A DNA stretch of 64,000 bases from assembly GCA_024742575.1 (NCBI GenBank), contig JANSYF010000008.1, positions 1-64,000 of the forward strand. Direction: 5' to 3'. The DNA comes from Paracoccaceae bacterium. Its GTDB lineage: Bacteria > Pseudomonadota > Alphaproteobacteria > Rhodobacterales > Rhodobacteraceae. The position numbers were made by a program, and so were the translations under genes. Each line of letters begins with the position of its first letter. Within the stretch, counting starts at the first letter, position 1. Positions 26,501 to 34,205 of the stretch are shown in pieces. Under the pieces are notes generated by a model. The model ran no database searches. It saw nothing but the letters and a program-made list of their open reading frames with translations, and was not told the origin of the DNA.

Positions 26501-26995
26501 CTCAACCGAGAAGGTCGTGAACGACTACTGACTGCCTTTGAACAGGTTAACAGCAATTTCACCCTGCTCTTCACGCATCTCTTTGGCGGTGGCGAGGCGA
26601 ATCTTGTTATGGTTGAAAGCGATGATCCTCTGGAAGCTGGGCTAGAGATCATGTGCCAGCCGCCGGGTAAGAAACTGTCGACGTTGTCTTTGCTCTCGGG
26701 TGGGGAACAGACGCTCACTGCGCTGGCTCTGATCTTTGCGGTCTTCTTGGCCAACCCTGCACCGATCTGTGTGCTGGATGAGGTGGATGCACCTTTGGAC
26801 GATGCCAATGTCACGCGCTTCTGCGACCTATTGGACGAGATGTGCCGCCGCACAGAAACGCGGTTCCTTATCATCACCCACCATGCTGTGACGATGTCGC
26901 GAATGGATCGCTTGTTCGGCGTAACGATGCAGGAACAGGGCGTGAGCCAGCTGGTATCTGTCGACTTAAAGAAAGCAGAGCGTTTGGTCGCGTAA
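23540..26995 (+). CDS. smc: Chromosome segregation protein SMC
   Basis: Condensin-type ATPase of 1151 residues that loads at parS and extrudes chromosomal DNA. The head has Walker A GPNGCGKSN (31-39) and a QGQISELINAKP segment. Long coiled coils rich in Ala, Glu and Arg (about 165-480 and 660-980) flank the hinge (about 500-650). The C-terminal head has the signature LLSGGEQTLTALALIF and Walker B CVLDEVDAPLDD. The start is GTG at 23540 (MRFSKLRLTGFKSF), preceded by AAAGG. Long open frames on the opposite strand are by-products of the skewed coiled-coil codons. Confidence 0.97.
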   Translation: MRFSKLRLTGFKSFVDPTDLIIADGLTGVVGPNGCGKSNLLEALRWVMGENRPTAMRGGGMEDVIFAGAATRPARNFAEVSIQIENSDRLAPAGFNDQDQIDIVRRITRDVGSAYKVNSKDVRARDVQMLFADASTGAHSPALVRQGQISELINAKPKNRRRILEEAAGISGLYQRRHEAELKLKNTEANLLRVDDVIEQLAAQLAQLARQARQAARYRAIGEELRHAEGLLLYRRWKDADLARADADGQLRERTTEAAKAESAAREATKVREQADTALPPLREEAAIAAAIVQRLTLQRDTITEQERRAEETIETLTRRIDQMTKDMERESGLNRDAGETIQQLEWEARELAKAAEGHDDKLATAIAAAQEAGAVLQAREADLSQKTEDVARLAARHQSAHRLLSDSQKTLDRNEADAVRSRQAVTAAKQTLTNAKEAAAAADIEQTAARDLADRADQVLTEAEVARAETQSREADARAERSEAEGEMNALSAETTALARLLDRDTAEGGQILDRLQVEQGFEKALGAALADDLRAPEVDGDGPTGWSALPRYETDQPLPLGITPLTNHVSVPEVLERRMAQIGLADPEDATRLQPLLKPGQRLVSLEGDLWRWDGYRAWAEDAPSAAALRLEQLNRLESLKQETARASARADGARAAHDSLTQRLADLAMAEKAARQARRDADASVTEAARKLSRAEADRDMAEGKLESLSLAVKRHEDEATTARTQLVEAQRSVADLEDLDSARAEVEDLKMTVEAARMTMMSRRSAQDELRREGDARKARSQQVSKELSGWRHRLETAEKRSAELAERRSAAQTELEKAADLPSDLASQRETLGHEIAQAEARRGQADDALSTAESALRTADQAEREAERKASEAREARARSEARAEAARDAVNTAAERIAEEQETSPTNLLQKLGADPDNLPRAEAIDADVNRLKRQRDALGAVNLRAEEDAREVQEEHDTLLAEKLDLEEAIKTLRSGIASLNREGRERLLTAFEQVNSNFTLLFTHLFGGGEANLVMVESDDPLEAGLEIMCQPPGKKLSTLSLLSGGEQTLTALALIFAVFLANPAPICVLDEVDAPLDDANVTRFCDLLDEMCRRTETRFLIITHHAVTMSRMDRLFGVTMQEQGVSQLVSVDLKKAERLVA

Positions 26996-27037
26996 ACGTG
27001 TCTGCGCCGTTTTTACAATTGGGAGTACGGTCGATGT

Positions 27038-27394
27038 ATGATCAGATTACTCTTGGCAATTGCCCTGCTTCCAACCGCACTGCTTGCCCAGCAATGGGAT
27101 CCGCGCGCAAACGATGAACTTTTTGACCAAGGCAGTCTCGACAGCTTGCTACGCGGGGCAACCATTACCTTTTTTGACGATGGTCAATCCAAGTTTTTCG
27201 AGGACGGTCGTTACACATATACCTATGCCAACGACGGTGGTACGGGATATGGGTACTTTACGATTATGGAAAACAGCACGATTTGCGTCGAATTCGTAAC
27301 GGGGTTTTCGCGCTGCGACATGTATGTCACGGACGTGACCGGGCGATTGATCGTCATAACGTCGACCGGGGATCGCTTCCCAACCCGACCCTAA
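27038..27394 (+). CDS. Small exported protein, unknown function
   Basis: Protein of 118 residues with a clear signal peptide (MIRLLLAIALLPTALLA, cut before QQWDPR). The mature part is acidic and aromatic. It has a TITFFDDGQSKFFEDGRYTYTY block followed by GYGYF and two Cys (CVEFVTGFSRCDMYV) that could form a disulfide in the periplasm. It looks like a compact beta domain. I do not know the family. It follows smc by 42 bp, with GGGAG about 20 bp upstream of the ATG. Confidence 0.65.
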   Translation: MIRLLLAIALLPTALLAQQWDPRANDELFDQGSLDSLLRGATITFFDDGQSKFFEDGRYTYTYANDGGTGYGYFTIMENSTICVEFVTGFSRCDMYVTDVTGRLIVITSTGDRFPTRP

Positions 27395-27594
27395 CCAACG
27401 AAAGTGATCTGGTGTTCTGCGCGCTTAGACCAAAGGCACGGACGACTGGGATGACTTCAATCACAGCATAGGCCATCTTTCGCCTATTTTAACGAAATGA
27501 TGACATTGATTACTCTTTGATTAACCGTTTGTTATCTAAACAGGGCTGACTCTGTCACGGCAGAAACCACCCATTTGGAAAGTTCCTACGCCCA

Positions 27595-27957
27595 ATGAAC
27601 GTGCTGATCGTCCAAAATGACGCCAAGCTTGGCTGTATCTGGCAACGCCATTTGCAGCGGCATGATCATGTCGCTGACGTTGTGCTTGATCAGGACAGCG
27701 CAATCGATCGGCTGCACGAACAATTCTATTCGATGATCATATTAGACGTCGTACTGGAAGGTGGCAGCGCCATCGCCGTCGCTGACTACGCAAGCTACAG
27801 ACATCCCGACGCGTGTGTGATTTTCGTAACCAACACGAGCTTTTTCTCTGACGGTTCAATTTTTCAACTTTGCTCGAACGCTTGTGCTTTTGTTCCCAGC
27901 GCAACCCAACCCGAAGATCTTACTGCGATGGTCGAGCATTACGCCAAAGGTGCCTAA
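27595..27957 (+). CDS. Stand-alone receiver-like protein with altered active site
   Basis: Protein of 120 residues with the CheY-like pattern: VLIVQND (acidic pair reduced to N8-D9), phosphoacceptor candidate D51 in MIILDVVLEGG, and T79 in VIFVTNTS. The conserved Lys that normally precedes Pro near residue 101 is missing (AFVPSA). No output domain is present. It may be a phosphorylation-independent or weakened receiver. A 200-bp AT-rich region (27395-27594) precedes it. The start is ATG at 27595. Confidence 0.7.
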   Translation: MNVLIVQNDAKLGCIWQRHLQRHDHVADVVLDQDSAIDRLHEQFYSMIILDVVLEGGSAIAVADYASYRHPDACVIFVTNTSFFSDGSIFQLCSNACAFVPSATQPEDLTAMVEHYAKGA

Positions 27958-27965
27958 GAGGCCGG

Positions 27966-28943
27966 CTAATGATCCCGTCCATGAGGTGCGTCAAAATCGA
28001 TAATCGGGTTGATCGGAATGATCCGATTCGGGTTTATGGTTTCGTGGCTGTAGTGGTAGTGCCGGACAATGTGATCTAAATTCACAGTCTCCGCGACACC
28101 CGGCCACTGATACAACTCTCGGGTATATGCCCATAGATTAGGGTAATCAGATACCCGACGGCGGTTACACTTGAAATGCAGGTGGTAGACGGGGTCAAAG
28201 CGTACCAAGGTGGTAAACAACCGCCAATCAGCCTCGGTAACTTGTTCTCCAACCAAATACCGTTGTTTGGACAATCGATCCTCCAGCCAATCAAGACTGT
28301 CGAACAAAGGCACGACAGCAGCTTCATACGCCGCTTGAGTGGTGGCAAAACCCGATTTGTAGACACCATTGTTGACCGCATCGTACACGCGAGTGTTCAC
28401 GTCTTCGATCTCGTCACGAAGGGCGACTGGCCAGAAATCCTGTGTGTCGCCTGTAAGGTCATTGAACGCCGAATTCAGCATACGGATGATTTCGGAGCTT
28501 TCGTTCGATACGATGGTTTCGCGCTGCCTGTCCCAAAGGATCGGCACAGTCACTCGTCCCGACGCCATGGGATCAGCCTTAATGTAGATGTCGCGCGCGA
28601 ACGGGAGGCCATACAAAGTGTCGCCAGTCGCCCCCGGATATTCAGCATCAAAGGTCCACCCATCACTCAGCATGTCCGGATGCACGACGGAAATGCTGAT
28701 ATGCGAAGTCAGATCCTTGATCGCGCGAAAGATCAACGTGCGATGCGCCCAAGGGCAGGCCAAGCTGACATAGAGGTGGTAGCGCCCAGACTCTGCGGCA
28801 AATCCACCTTCACCCGACGGCCCCGCACGTCCATCATTCGTGATCCAATTGCGATACTTTGCCGTGGATCGCTTGAACGTGCCACCTGTGCTTTTGGTAT
28901 CGTACCATTGGTCCTTCCAGACACCGTCTACCAAAAAACCCAT
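27966..28943 (-). CDS. Glutathionyl-hydroquinone reductase (YqjG/ECM4 type)
   Basis: Xi-class glutathione transferase of 325 residues that reduces glutathionyl-hydroquinones. The thioredoxin-like part holds the catalytic Cys in SLACPWAHRTLIFRAIK (about 58-74). Then VPILWD and VSNESSEIIRMLN bind glutathione, and the all-helical part has VEDV-like and LFTTLVRFDPVYHLHFKCN signatures. Full length. It ends 9 bp after the convergent receiver-like gene. It may act with other quinone-handling genes such as azoR, but they are not linked. Confidence 0.92.
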   Translation of the reverse strand: MGFLVDGVWKDQWYDTKSTGGTFKRSTAKYRNWITNDGRAGPSGEGGFAAESGRYHLYVSLACPWAHRTLIFRAIKDLTSHISISVVHPDMLSDGWTFDAEYPGATGDTLYGLPFARDIYIKADPMASGRVTVPILWDRQRETIVSNESSEIIRMLNSAFNDLTGDTQDFWPVALRDEIEDVNTRVYDAVNNGVYKSGFATTQAAYEAAVVPLFDSLDWLEDRLSKQRYLVGEQVTEADWRLFTTLVRFDPVYHLHFKCNRRRVSDYPNLWAYTRELYQWPGVAETVNLDHIVRHYHYSHETINPNRIIPINPIIDFDAPHGRDH

Positions 28944-29308
28944 TTCTCGCTCCTTTGAACCACGCCTTGACCACTACATAGCCCTCTGCACAATTCCACA
29001 AAACACTCAGTTTCGCGCAGGATGTTCGATATTTTCGCACACAGGGCGCGCCCAGCCTCAAACCGATGGCTAAACTCTGCCCGTTGTCGCATGAAGTATT
29101 CCCGCCCCATGGGGCAAAACAGCAATAGCTACAAAGTCGCTCGTCCTGCAACTTGGCATCCGGACAGTGCCGGGGTAAGGGGACCACGAACATAGCCGGG
29201 TGACACCCTTCGCTGGCCGATCTGGTCGGTTTTCCGCTGGAACCCCATCAACATGACGACACCGACAAAGACCGTGCGTAAATCCGCGGCCTATGGGCGA
29301 AATCTTCC
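28944..29308. other. 365-bp intergenic region, no supported gene
   Basis: Lies between the divergent glutathionyl-hydroquinone reductase and SulP genes. Short open frames occur on both strands, including a Cys-rich one on the minus strand (28834-29193) that overlaps the reductase in another frame. None has both a ribosome site and a recognisable family. It probably holds two promoters and perhaps a decayed gene. Confidence 0.5.
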
Positions 29309-30799
29309 ATGATCTCAATTGAGCAGTACAAACGACAATGGACTCACAACATTCGCGGCGATCTTCTGTCTGGGTTGGTGGTTGCTCTTGCGTTGATTCC
29401 CGAGGCGATCGCGTTCTCGATCATCGCTGGCGTGGACCCGAAGGTCGGGCTCTATGCGTCATTCTCGATTGCAGTGATCACCGCGATCACAGGCGGACGA
29501 CCGGGAATGATCTCGGCAGCCACTGCCGCGACTGCGGTCCTGATGGTCACGCTGGTCAAAGACCACGGTCTTCAATACCTGCTTGCTGCGACCGTTCTTG
29601 CGGGTCTTTTGCAGATCGGGGCAGGACTATTGAGGCTGGGGTACGTGATGCGCTTTGTGTCGAAATCCGTGATGACTGGCTTCGTGAATGCACTGGCGAT
29701 CCTGATCTTCATGGCGCAGTTGCCGGAACTGGACCCGTCAAAAGTGCCACCTCTCACCTACGCGCTGGTCGCGGCAGGGCTGGCAATCATCTATCTCTTC
29801 CCGCGCGTCACCAAGGCGATCCCGTCGCCACTGGTGACGATCATTGTGCTGACAGCTCTGGTGGTTGCCATGGGCTGGGACGTGCGCACCGTGGGCGACA
29901 TGGGCGATTTGCCAGATACACTGCCTGTCTTCCTTATCCCCGACATTCCGCTGACGTTTGAAACGCTTCAGATCATCTTCCCCTATTCGGTTGCGGTGGC
30001 AGTCGTGGGTCTGCTCGAAAGTTTGATGACCCAGCAGATCGTCGATGACCTGACCGACACCACTTCCAACCGCAATCAGGAATGCATCGGTCAGGGCCTC
30101 GCCAACTCGGCCACCGGCTTTATCGGTGGCATGGCGGGCTGCGCGATGATCGGACAATCCATCATCAACGTGAAATCCGGTGGCCGAGGCCGCTTGTCGA
30201 GCTTTGTTGCAGGTCTCTTCCTGCTCATCCTTGTGGTTGCCTTGGGTGATATCGTGGCGATCATCCCGATGGCCGCGCTTGTGGCGATCATGATCATGGT
30301 CTCCATCGGTACGTTTTCTTGGTCTTCGATCACAAACCTGCGCGATCACCCCAGGTCGTCCTCCATTGTGATGCTGGCAACCGTGTTTTTCGTGATCTAC
30401 ACCCACAACCTCGCGATTGGCGTTCTGGTCGGTGTGCTACTCTCTGGAATTTTCTTTGCCTGGAAGATCTCGCAACTCTTCCGCGTGCGTTCCGAGATCA
30501 CACCGGACGGCGAACACCGCACCTACACCATAGAAGGCCAATTGTTTTTCGCCTCATCCGAGGATTTCATGAAGGCGTTCGACTTCCGCGAAGCCCCAGC
30601 GCGCGTGACCATCGACCTGAGCCGAGCACACATCTGGGACATTTCGTCGGTTGCAGCTTTGGACATGGCTGTGCTCAAGTTCCGCAGGGAAGGGGCAGAG
30701 GTTGAACTCATTGGCCTCAACAAGGCGTCCGAAACCATCGTCGACAGGCTTGCCATTCACGACAAGCCCGGTGCGATGGATGAAATGCTGGGCCATTAG
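29309..30799 (+). CDS. SulP family anion transporter with STAS domain
   Basis: Inner-membrane transporter of 496 residues. The SulP membrane part starts [21 protein letters not shown] (about 16-36) and continues with [21 protein letters not shown] and about 12 segments. The cytoplasmic STAS domain occupies roughly 395-490 ([21 protein letters not shown]). Family members carry sulfate, bicarbonate or other oxyanions; the short form here could be any of these. Spacing to the Usp gene is 11 bp, which indicates one operon. Confidence 0.92.
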   Translation: MISIEQYKRQWTHNIRGDLLSGLVVALALIPEAIAFSIIAGVDPKVGLYASFSIAVITAITGGRPGMISAATAATAVLMVTLVKDHGLQYLLAATVLAGLLQIGAGLLRLGYVMRFVSKSVMTGFVNALAILIFMAQLPELDPSKVPPLTYALVAAGLAIIYLFPRVTKAIPSPLVTIIVLTALVVAMGWDVRTVGDMGDLPDTLPVFLIPDIPLTFETLQIIFPYSVAVAVVGLLESLMTQQIVDDLTDTTSNRNQECIGQGLANSATGFIGGMAGCAMIGQSIINVKSGGRGRLSSFVAGLFLLILVVALGDIVAIIPMAALVAIMIMVSIGTFSWSSITNLRDHPRSSSIVMLATVFFVIYTHNLAIGVLVGVLLSGIFFAWKISQLFRVRSEITPDGEHRTYTIEGQLFFASSEDFMKAFDFREAPARVTIDLSRAHIWDISSVAALDMAVLKFRREGAEVELIGLNKASETIVDRLAIHDKPGAMDEMLGH

Positions 30800-30810
30800 G
30801 GAGAAACACC

Positions 30811-31668
30811 ATGACCACGAACACCCTCATCGCTCTTGTGGATGCATCTGCCTATGCCGAAAGCGTCTGCCATCACGCGGCTTGGATCGCAGGGCGCAAC
30901 AACTGGAAGGTCAAAGTCTACCATGTGATGGGCCGGCGCGACGCGGTTGAGAAACAAGACCTGTCCGGCGCAATCCGTCTTGGGGCACGATCCGCACTTT
31001 TGGAGCAGTTGACCGAACTCGACGCCACCCGCGCCAAACTTGCCCACGAACATGGAAGAGCCATTCTTGAAGACGCTAAAGCGATCATCGTCGGGAATAA
31101 CGAGATCACCGTCGAAACTCGCTTGCGCCAGGGTGATCTGGTCGAGACCGTGACCGCCAAGGAAGAAACCGGCGACATGATCGTCATCGGCAAACGCGGC
31201 GAAGCTGCTGGATTGGCAATGGAGCATCTTGGCTCCAACCTTGAACGCATCGTCCGCGCGAGCCATAGGCCCGTGTTCATCGCCAACCGCGCCTTTAAAC
31301 CGATTACATCGGTGCTTGTCGCATTTGACGGTGGGCCTTCATCGCTCAAGGCAATTGACTACATCGCGCGCAGTCCGTTGTTTGCGGGCGTAGATGTGAC
31401 ATTGGTTTTTGCGGGTAAGGACACTCCGGCGATCCAGAAATCGCTGTCAGACGCCACGGCAACGCTTAAGGCTGGTGGGTTAAACGCTCAAACAGTCATT
31501 CAAAGCGGTGAACCGGAAAAGGTGCTCGCGCAGATCACGTCAAACGGCGAACACGAACTGCTTGTGATGGGCGCCTATGGCCACAGTCGGGTGCGCAGCT
31601 TCATCATCGGGTCCACGACAACGGAAATGCTCCGGTCCTGCAAGGTACCTGTTTTGATTATGCGCTGA
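30811..31668 (+). CDS. Universal stress protein with two Usp domains
   Basis: Protein of 285 residues made of two UspA folds (about 1-155 and 160-285). The second carries a complete ATP-binding G-2x-G-9x-G-S/T motif in MGAYGHSRVRSFIIGSTTTEML. The first has a similar IGKRGEAAGLAMEHLGSNLERI. Tandem Usp proteins are cytoplasmic and often follow SulP transporters, perhaps sensing ATP to regulate them. The ribosome site is GGGAGAAACACC. It ends two bases from the convergent GlsB-type gene. Confidence 0.92.
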   Translation: MTTNTLIALVDASAYAESVCHHAAWIAGRNNWKVKVYHVMGRRDAVEKQDLSGAIRLGARSALLEQLTELDATRAKLAHEHGRAILEDAKAIIVGNNEITVETRLRQGDLVETVTAKEETGDMIVIGKRGEAAGLAMEHLGSNLERIVRASHRPVFIANRAFKPITSVLVAFDGGPSSLKAIDYIARSPLFAGVDVTLVFAGKDTPAIQKSLSDATATLKAGGLNAQTVIQSGEPEKVLAQITSNGEHELLVMGAYGHSRVRSFIIGSTTTEMLRSCKVPVLIMR

Positions 31669-31669
31669 G

Positions 31670-31903
31670 TCAGGATCGCAATTTCTGGACCACCCAGATC
31701 ACGATCATCGCACCAAGGATCGCACCGACAAGGCCCGCAACTGCGCCTGTGGCTGCCAAAAGAAGCCGGATTACAAGTCCGCCGATCAGCGCTCCAGCCA
31801 CACCCACCATCACCGTGGCGAGCGTGCCCATCTCAACGCGCATCACACGTGTGGCTAGAAATCCGGCCGCTGCTCCAATGACGAGTAGAACGAGGATGTG
31901 CAT
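31670..31903 (-). CDS. GlsB/YeaQ/YmgE family membrane protein (copy 1)
   Basis: A 77-residue protein with three predicted helices and the Gly-rich pattern of the transglycosylase-associated family (VIGAAAGFLATRVM; VGVAGALIGGLVIRLLL; GLVGAILGAMIVIWVVQKL). These are small stress-related inner-membrane proteins with no known mechanism. It is the last gene of the minus-strand def-to-glsB operon, 3 bp after copy 2. Confidence 0.85.
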   Translation of the reverse strand: MHILVLLVIGAAAGFLATRVMRVEMGTLATVMVGVAGALIGGLVIRLLLAATGAVAGLVGAILGAMIVIWVVQKLRS

Positions 31904-31906
31904 CGC

Positions 31907-32167
31907 TTACCTCCGACGCCTGTCGCGAACGGCGCCCCGCCAATGGGTCGGAACGATGATCAGCGCACCCAAGGACGATATGATGGCGTTCCATCCCGGC
32001 GAGCCAAACCCAAAGCCGAACATGATCCGTACGAAGTAGGCCAAGAAGGCACCTCCGACGCATATGATGATGCTTGGGATGATACCGTTGCTGGTGAAAC
32101 CCGTTTTTTCCGACATATACCCGACGATTCCTGCGATCACGACGGTGCCCATCAAAACCATAAACAC
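31907..32167 (-). CDS. GlsB/YeaQ/YmgE family membrane protein (copy 2)
   Basis: An 86-residue protein with three helices (MGTVVIAGIVGYMSEKTG; IPSIIICVGGAFLAYFV; AIISSLGALIIVPTHW) and a basic C-terminus (RDRRRR). The GTG at 32167 is preferred because GGGAG lies 7 bp ahead, inside the fmt 3' end; an ATG at 32161 is also possible. It starts two bases after the fmt stop, so translation is coupled to fmt. Confidence 0.78.
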   Translation of the reverse strand: MFMVLMGTVVIAGIVGYMSEKTGFTSNGIIPSIIICVGGAFLAYFVRIMFGFGFGSPGWNAIISSLGALIIVPTHWRGAVRDRRRR

Positions 32168-32169
32168 AG

Positions 32170-33081
32170 CTACTCTCCCAACCGAGTTCCCTTGGGAACT
32201 GCCATGCCTCGCAGGAACGTTTCGCTGTCCTGCGCGCCTTTGCCCGCTCTTTGAGCTCTTGTGATGGTAACTGCTTCGGTCCCACAAGCAATGGTGAAGG
32301 CATCGTCCAACGCAGTCCCGGCAGGACCGCACTGATCCGAAAGGCGGCTTCCCAGCAATTTAACGCGCTCTGCACCGATCATCGTCCATGCACCGGGAAA
32401 AGGGGACAGGCCCCGGATCTGTCGGTCGACCTCAACAGCGGGACGAATCCAGTCGATATGCGCCTCGGCTTTGTCAATCTTTGCCGCATAAGTCACTCCG
32501 ATTTCCGGCTGGACCTCAGGCGTCAAAGCGTCGATCTGCCCCAACGCCTGAACAATCAGTTCAGCGCCAATCTTGCTCAGACGAGCATGCAATGCGCCTG
32601 TGGTTTCCACCTCACCAATCGCCGTCTCTGCGCGCAACAAAACCGGCCCGGTGTCGAGCCCCGCTTCCATCTGCATGATGCAAATCCCAGTCTCTGCATC
32701 CCCGGCCATGATCGCGCGATGGATCGGCGCGGCCCCCCGCCAGCGCGGCAGAAGCGAGGCGTGGATGTTCAAACAGCCATGTTTAGGCGCGTCCAGAACC
32801 GCTTGCGGCAGGATCAGGCCGTAGGCCACCACAACGGCGATGTCGGCGTTCAACGCCGCAAAGTCCTGCTGTGCTTCAACGTTTCGAAGCGTCGTTGGAT
32901 GCCGAACCTCTAACCCAAGCTCCTCGGCACGCGCATGAACCGGCGTCGGGCGGTCTTTCTTGCCACGCCCGGCTGGACGGGGCGGTTGGCAATAGACGGC
33001 TGCGATCTCGTGCCCGGCCTCGACCAATGCATCGAGCACCGGAACCGAAAAGTCGGGCGTCCCCATGAAGATGATCCGCAT
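32170..33081 (-). CDS. fmt: Methionyl-tRNA formyltransferase
   Basis: Fmt, 303 residues, formylates initiator Met-tRNA with 10-formyl-tetrahydrofolate. The N-terminus [20 protein letters not shown] is diagnostic. The catalytic block [24 protein letters not shown] supplies Asn107, His109 and the HxSLLP motif, with Asp in GLDTGPVL. The C-terminal domain binds tRNA. It is 3 bp after the deformylase-like gene. The def, def-like and fmt genes form one unit for N-terminal formyl-Met handling. Confidence 0.96.
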   Translation of the reverse strand: MRIIFMGTPDFSVPVLDALVEAGHEIAAVYCQPPRPAGRGKKDRPTPVHARAEELGLEVRHPTTLRNVEAQQDFAALNADIAVVVAYGLILPQAVLDAPKHGCLNIHASLLPRWRGAAPIHRAIMAGDAETGICIMQMEAGLDTGPVLLRAETAIGEVETTGALHARLSKIGAELIVQALGQIDALTPEVQPEIGVTYAAKIDKAEAHIDWIRPAVEVDRQIRGLSPFPGAWTMIGAERVKLLGSRLSDQCGPAGTALDDAFTIACGTEAVTITRAQRAGKGAQDSETFLRGMAVPKGTRLGE

Positions 33082-33084
33082 ATC

Positions 33085-33582
33085 CTAGCCCTTCAGCTTT
33101 TTGGCCCGCCGCAAAAGGATGTCGCGCTTGGTCTTGCTCAGATGGTCGAAATACATCTTGCCGTTCAGATGGTCGATCTGGTGTTGGACTGACGTAGCCC
33201 AGAGGCCAACAAAATCCTGCTCGTGAACCGTACCATCTGCGCCCATGTACCGTACGGTCACAGCGCGCGGGCGCTCGAGCTTGGCAAAAACACCGGGTAG
33301 GTTCGGGCTGGCCTCTTCATGCGACCGAAGCTGGACCGAGGCGTGCAGAATTTCCGGGTTCGCCATCCGAACAGCCCGCCCCCGATCATCGGATGCATCG
33401 ACAACGGCCAGCCGTTTCAAGATACCGATCTGGTTCGCCGCAAGACCGACGCCGGGCATCGCCTCCATCGTGTCGATCATGTCTTGCCAGATCGCACGGA
33501 TCTCGTCGGTGATCTCTTCGACCGGGTCAGCGGATGTACGAAGGCAAGCATTCGGCCAAGGCACGCAGTGTCTTACGGTCAT
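33085..33582 (-). CDS. Peptide deformylase paralogue with altered active site
   Basis: A 165-residue protein homologous to the true deformylase encoded upstream. Motif 1 is kept (GVGLAANQ, 44-51). Motif 2, normally EGCLS, reads EASPN (90-94), so the metal-ligand Cys is lost. Motif 3, normally HEIDH, reads HQIDH (134-138), so the catalytic Glu is replaced by Gln. The frame is intact and the rest is well conserved, so this is a preserved protein that probably lacks deformylase activity. Its start overlaps the def stop by 4 bp. The longer frame upstream lies inside def. Confidence 0.85.
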   Translation of the reverse strand: MTVRHCVPWPNACLRTSADPVEEITDEIRAIWQDMIDTMEAMPGVGLAANQIGILKRLAVVDASDDRGRAVRMANPEILHASVQLRSHEEASPNLPGVFAKLERPRAVTVRYMGADGTVHEQDFVGLWATSVQHQIDHLNGKMYFDHLSKTKRDILLRRAKKLKG

Positions 33583-34097
33583 GCCCGCGCCTGTTCGCGT
33601 TTGAGCTTGACCATCTTGCGGGTGATCATCTGGCGCTTTAGTGGCTTGAGATAGTCGATAAACAACTTGCCATTTAGGTGGTCGATCTCGTGCTGAACAC
33701 AAGTCGCCCACAGCCCGTCAAATTCTTCTTCCTTCGGATTGCCATTCTCGTCGATCCATCCAACTTTCACCGCCTCTGGGCGGGTCACGTCGGCGAACTG
33801 ATCCGGGATCGACAGACAGCCCTCTTCGTAGACATTCAAATCATCCGAGGATGCGAGGATTTCGGGATTAAACATAACAAGCGGACGCGGTGACGATTCC
33901 TCATCATTGATGCAATCCAAAACAATCAGTCGCGACAACACACCCACCTGTGGCGCCGCAAGACCGATGCCCGGCGCGTCGTACATGGTTTCCATCATGT
34001 CCTTAGCAAGCGTACGCAACTCGTCCGACAAATCGGGGACAGGGTCGCACACCTTTTTCAGACGCGGGTCCGGGTGGATGAGGATCGGCAATTTCAT
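33579..34097 (-). CDS. def: Peptide deformylase
   Basis: Def, 172 residues, removes the formyl group from nascent chains. All three motifs are intact: GIGLAAPQ (43-50), EGCLS (92-96, Cys ligand) and HEIDH (136-140, two His ligands and the catalytic Glu). The C-terminus is Lys/Arg-rich (KMVKLKREQARA), which is typical of the ribosome-binding helix. It is the first gene of the def/fmt operon and is divergent from the PatB gene. Confidence 0.97.
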   Translation of the reverse strand: MKLPILIHPDPRLKKVCDPVPDLSDELRTLAKDMMETMYDAPGIGLAAPQVGVLSRLIVLDCINDEESSPRPLVMFNPEILASSDDLNVYEEGCLSIPDQFADVTRPEAVKVGWIDENGNPKEEEFDGLWATCVQHEIDHLNGKLFIDYLKPLKRQMITRKMVKLKREQARA

Positions 34098-34205
34098 GAA
34101 AGTGATCTAGTAAATGAATGTCCCGAGGGCAATAGACCGGGTCTTGCACCTGCCGATGACTCGGGTAGCGTCCCATCGAACACACGAATGCAGATGGAGA
34201 CCCAC

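Noticed and set aside
28834-29193. A Cys-rich 119-residue frame on the minus strand overlapping the hydroquinone reductase
   Set aside because: It overlaps a certain gene in another frame and has no recognisable metal-binding pattern or ribosome site.
33085-33582. The deformylase paralogue as a pseudogene
   Set aside because: The frame is uninterrupted, the start overlaps def in the usual way and residues outside the active site are well kept, so it is treated as a real protein with altered function.
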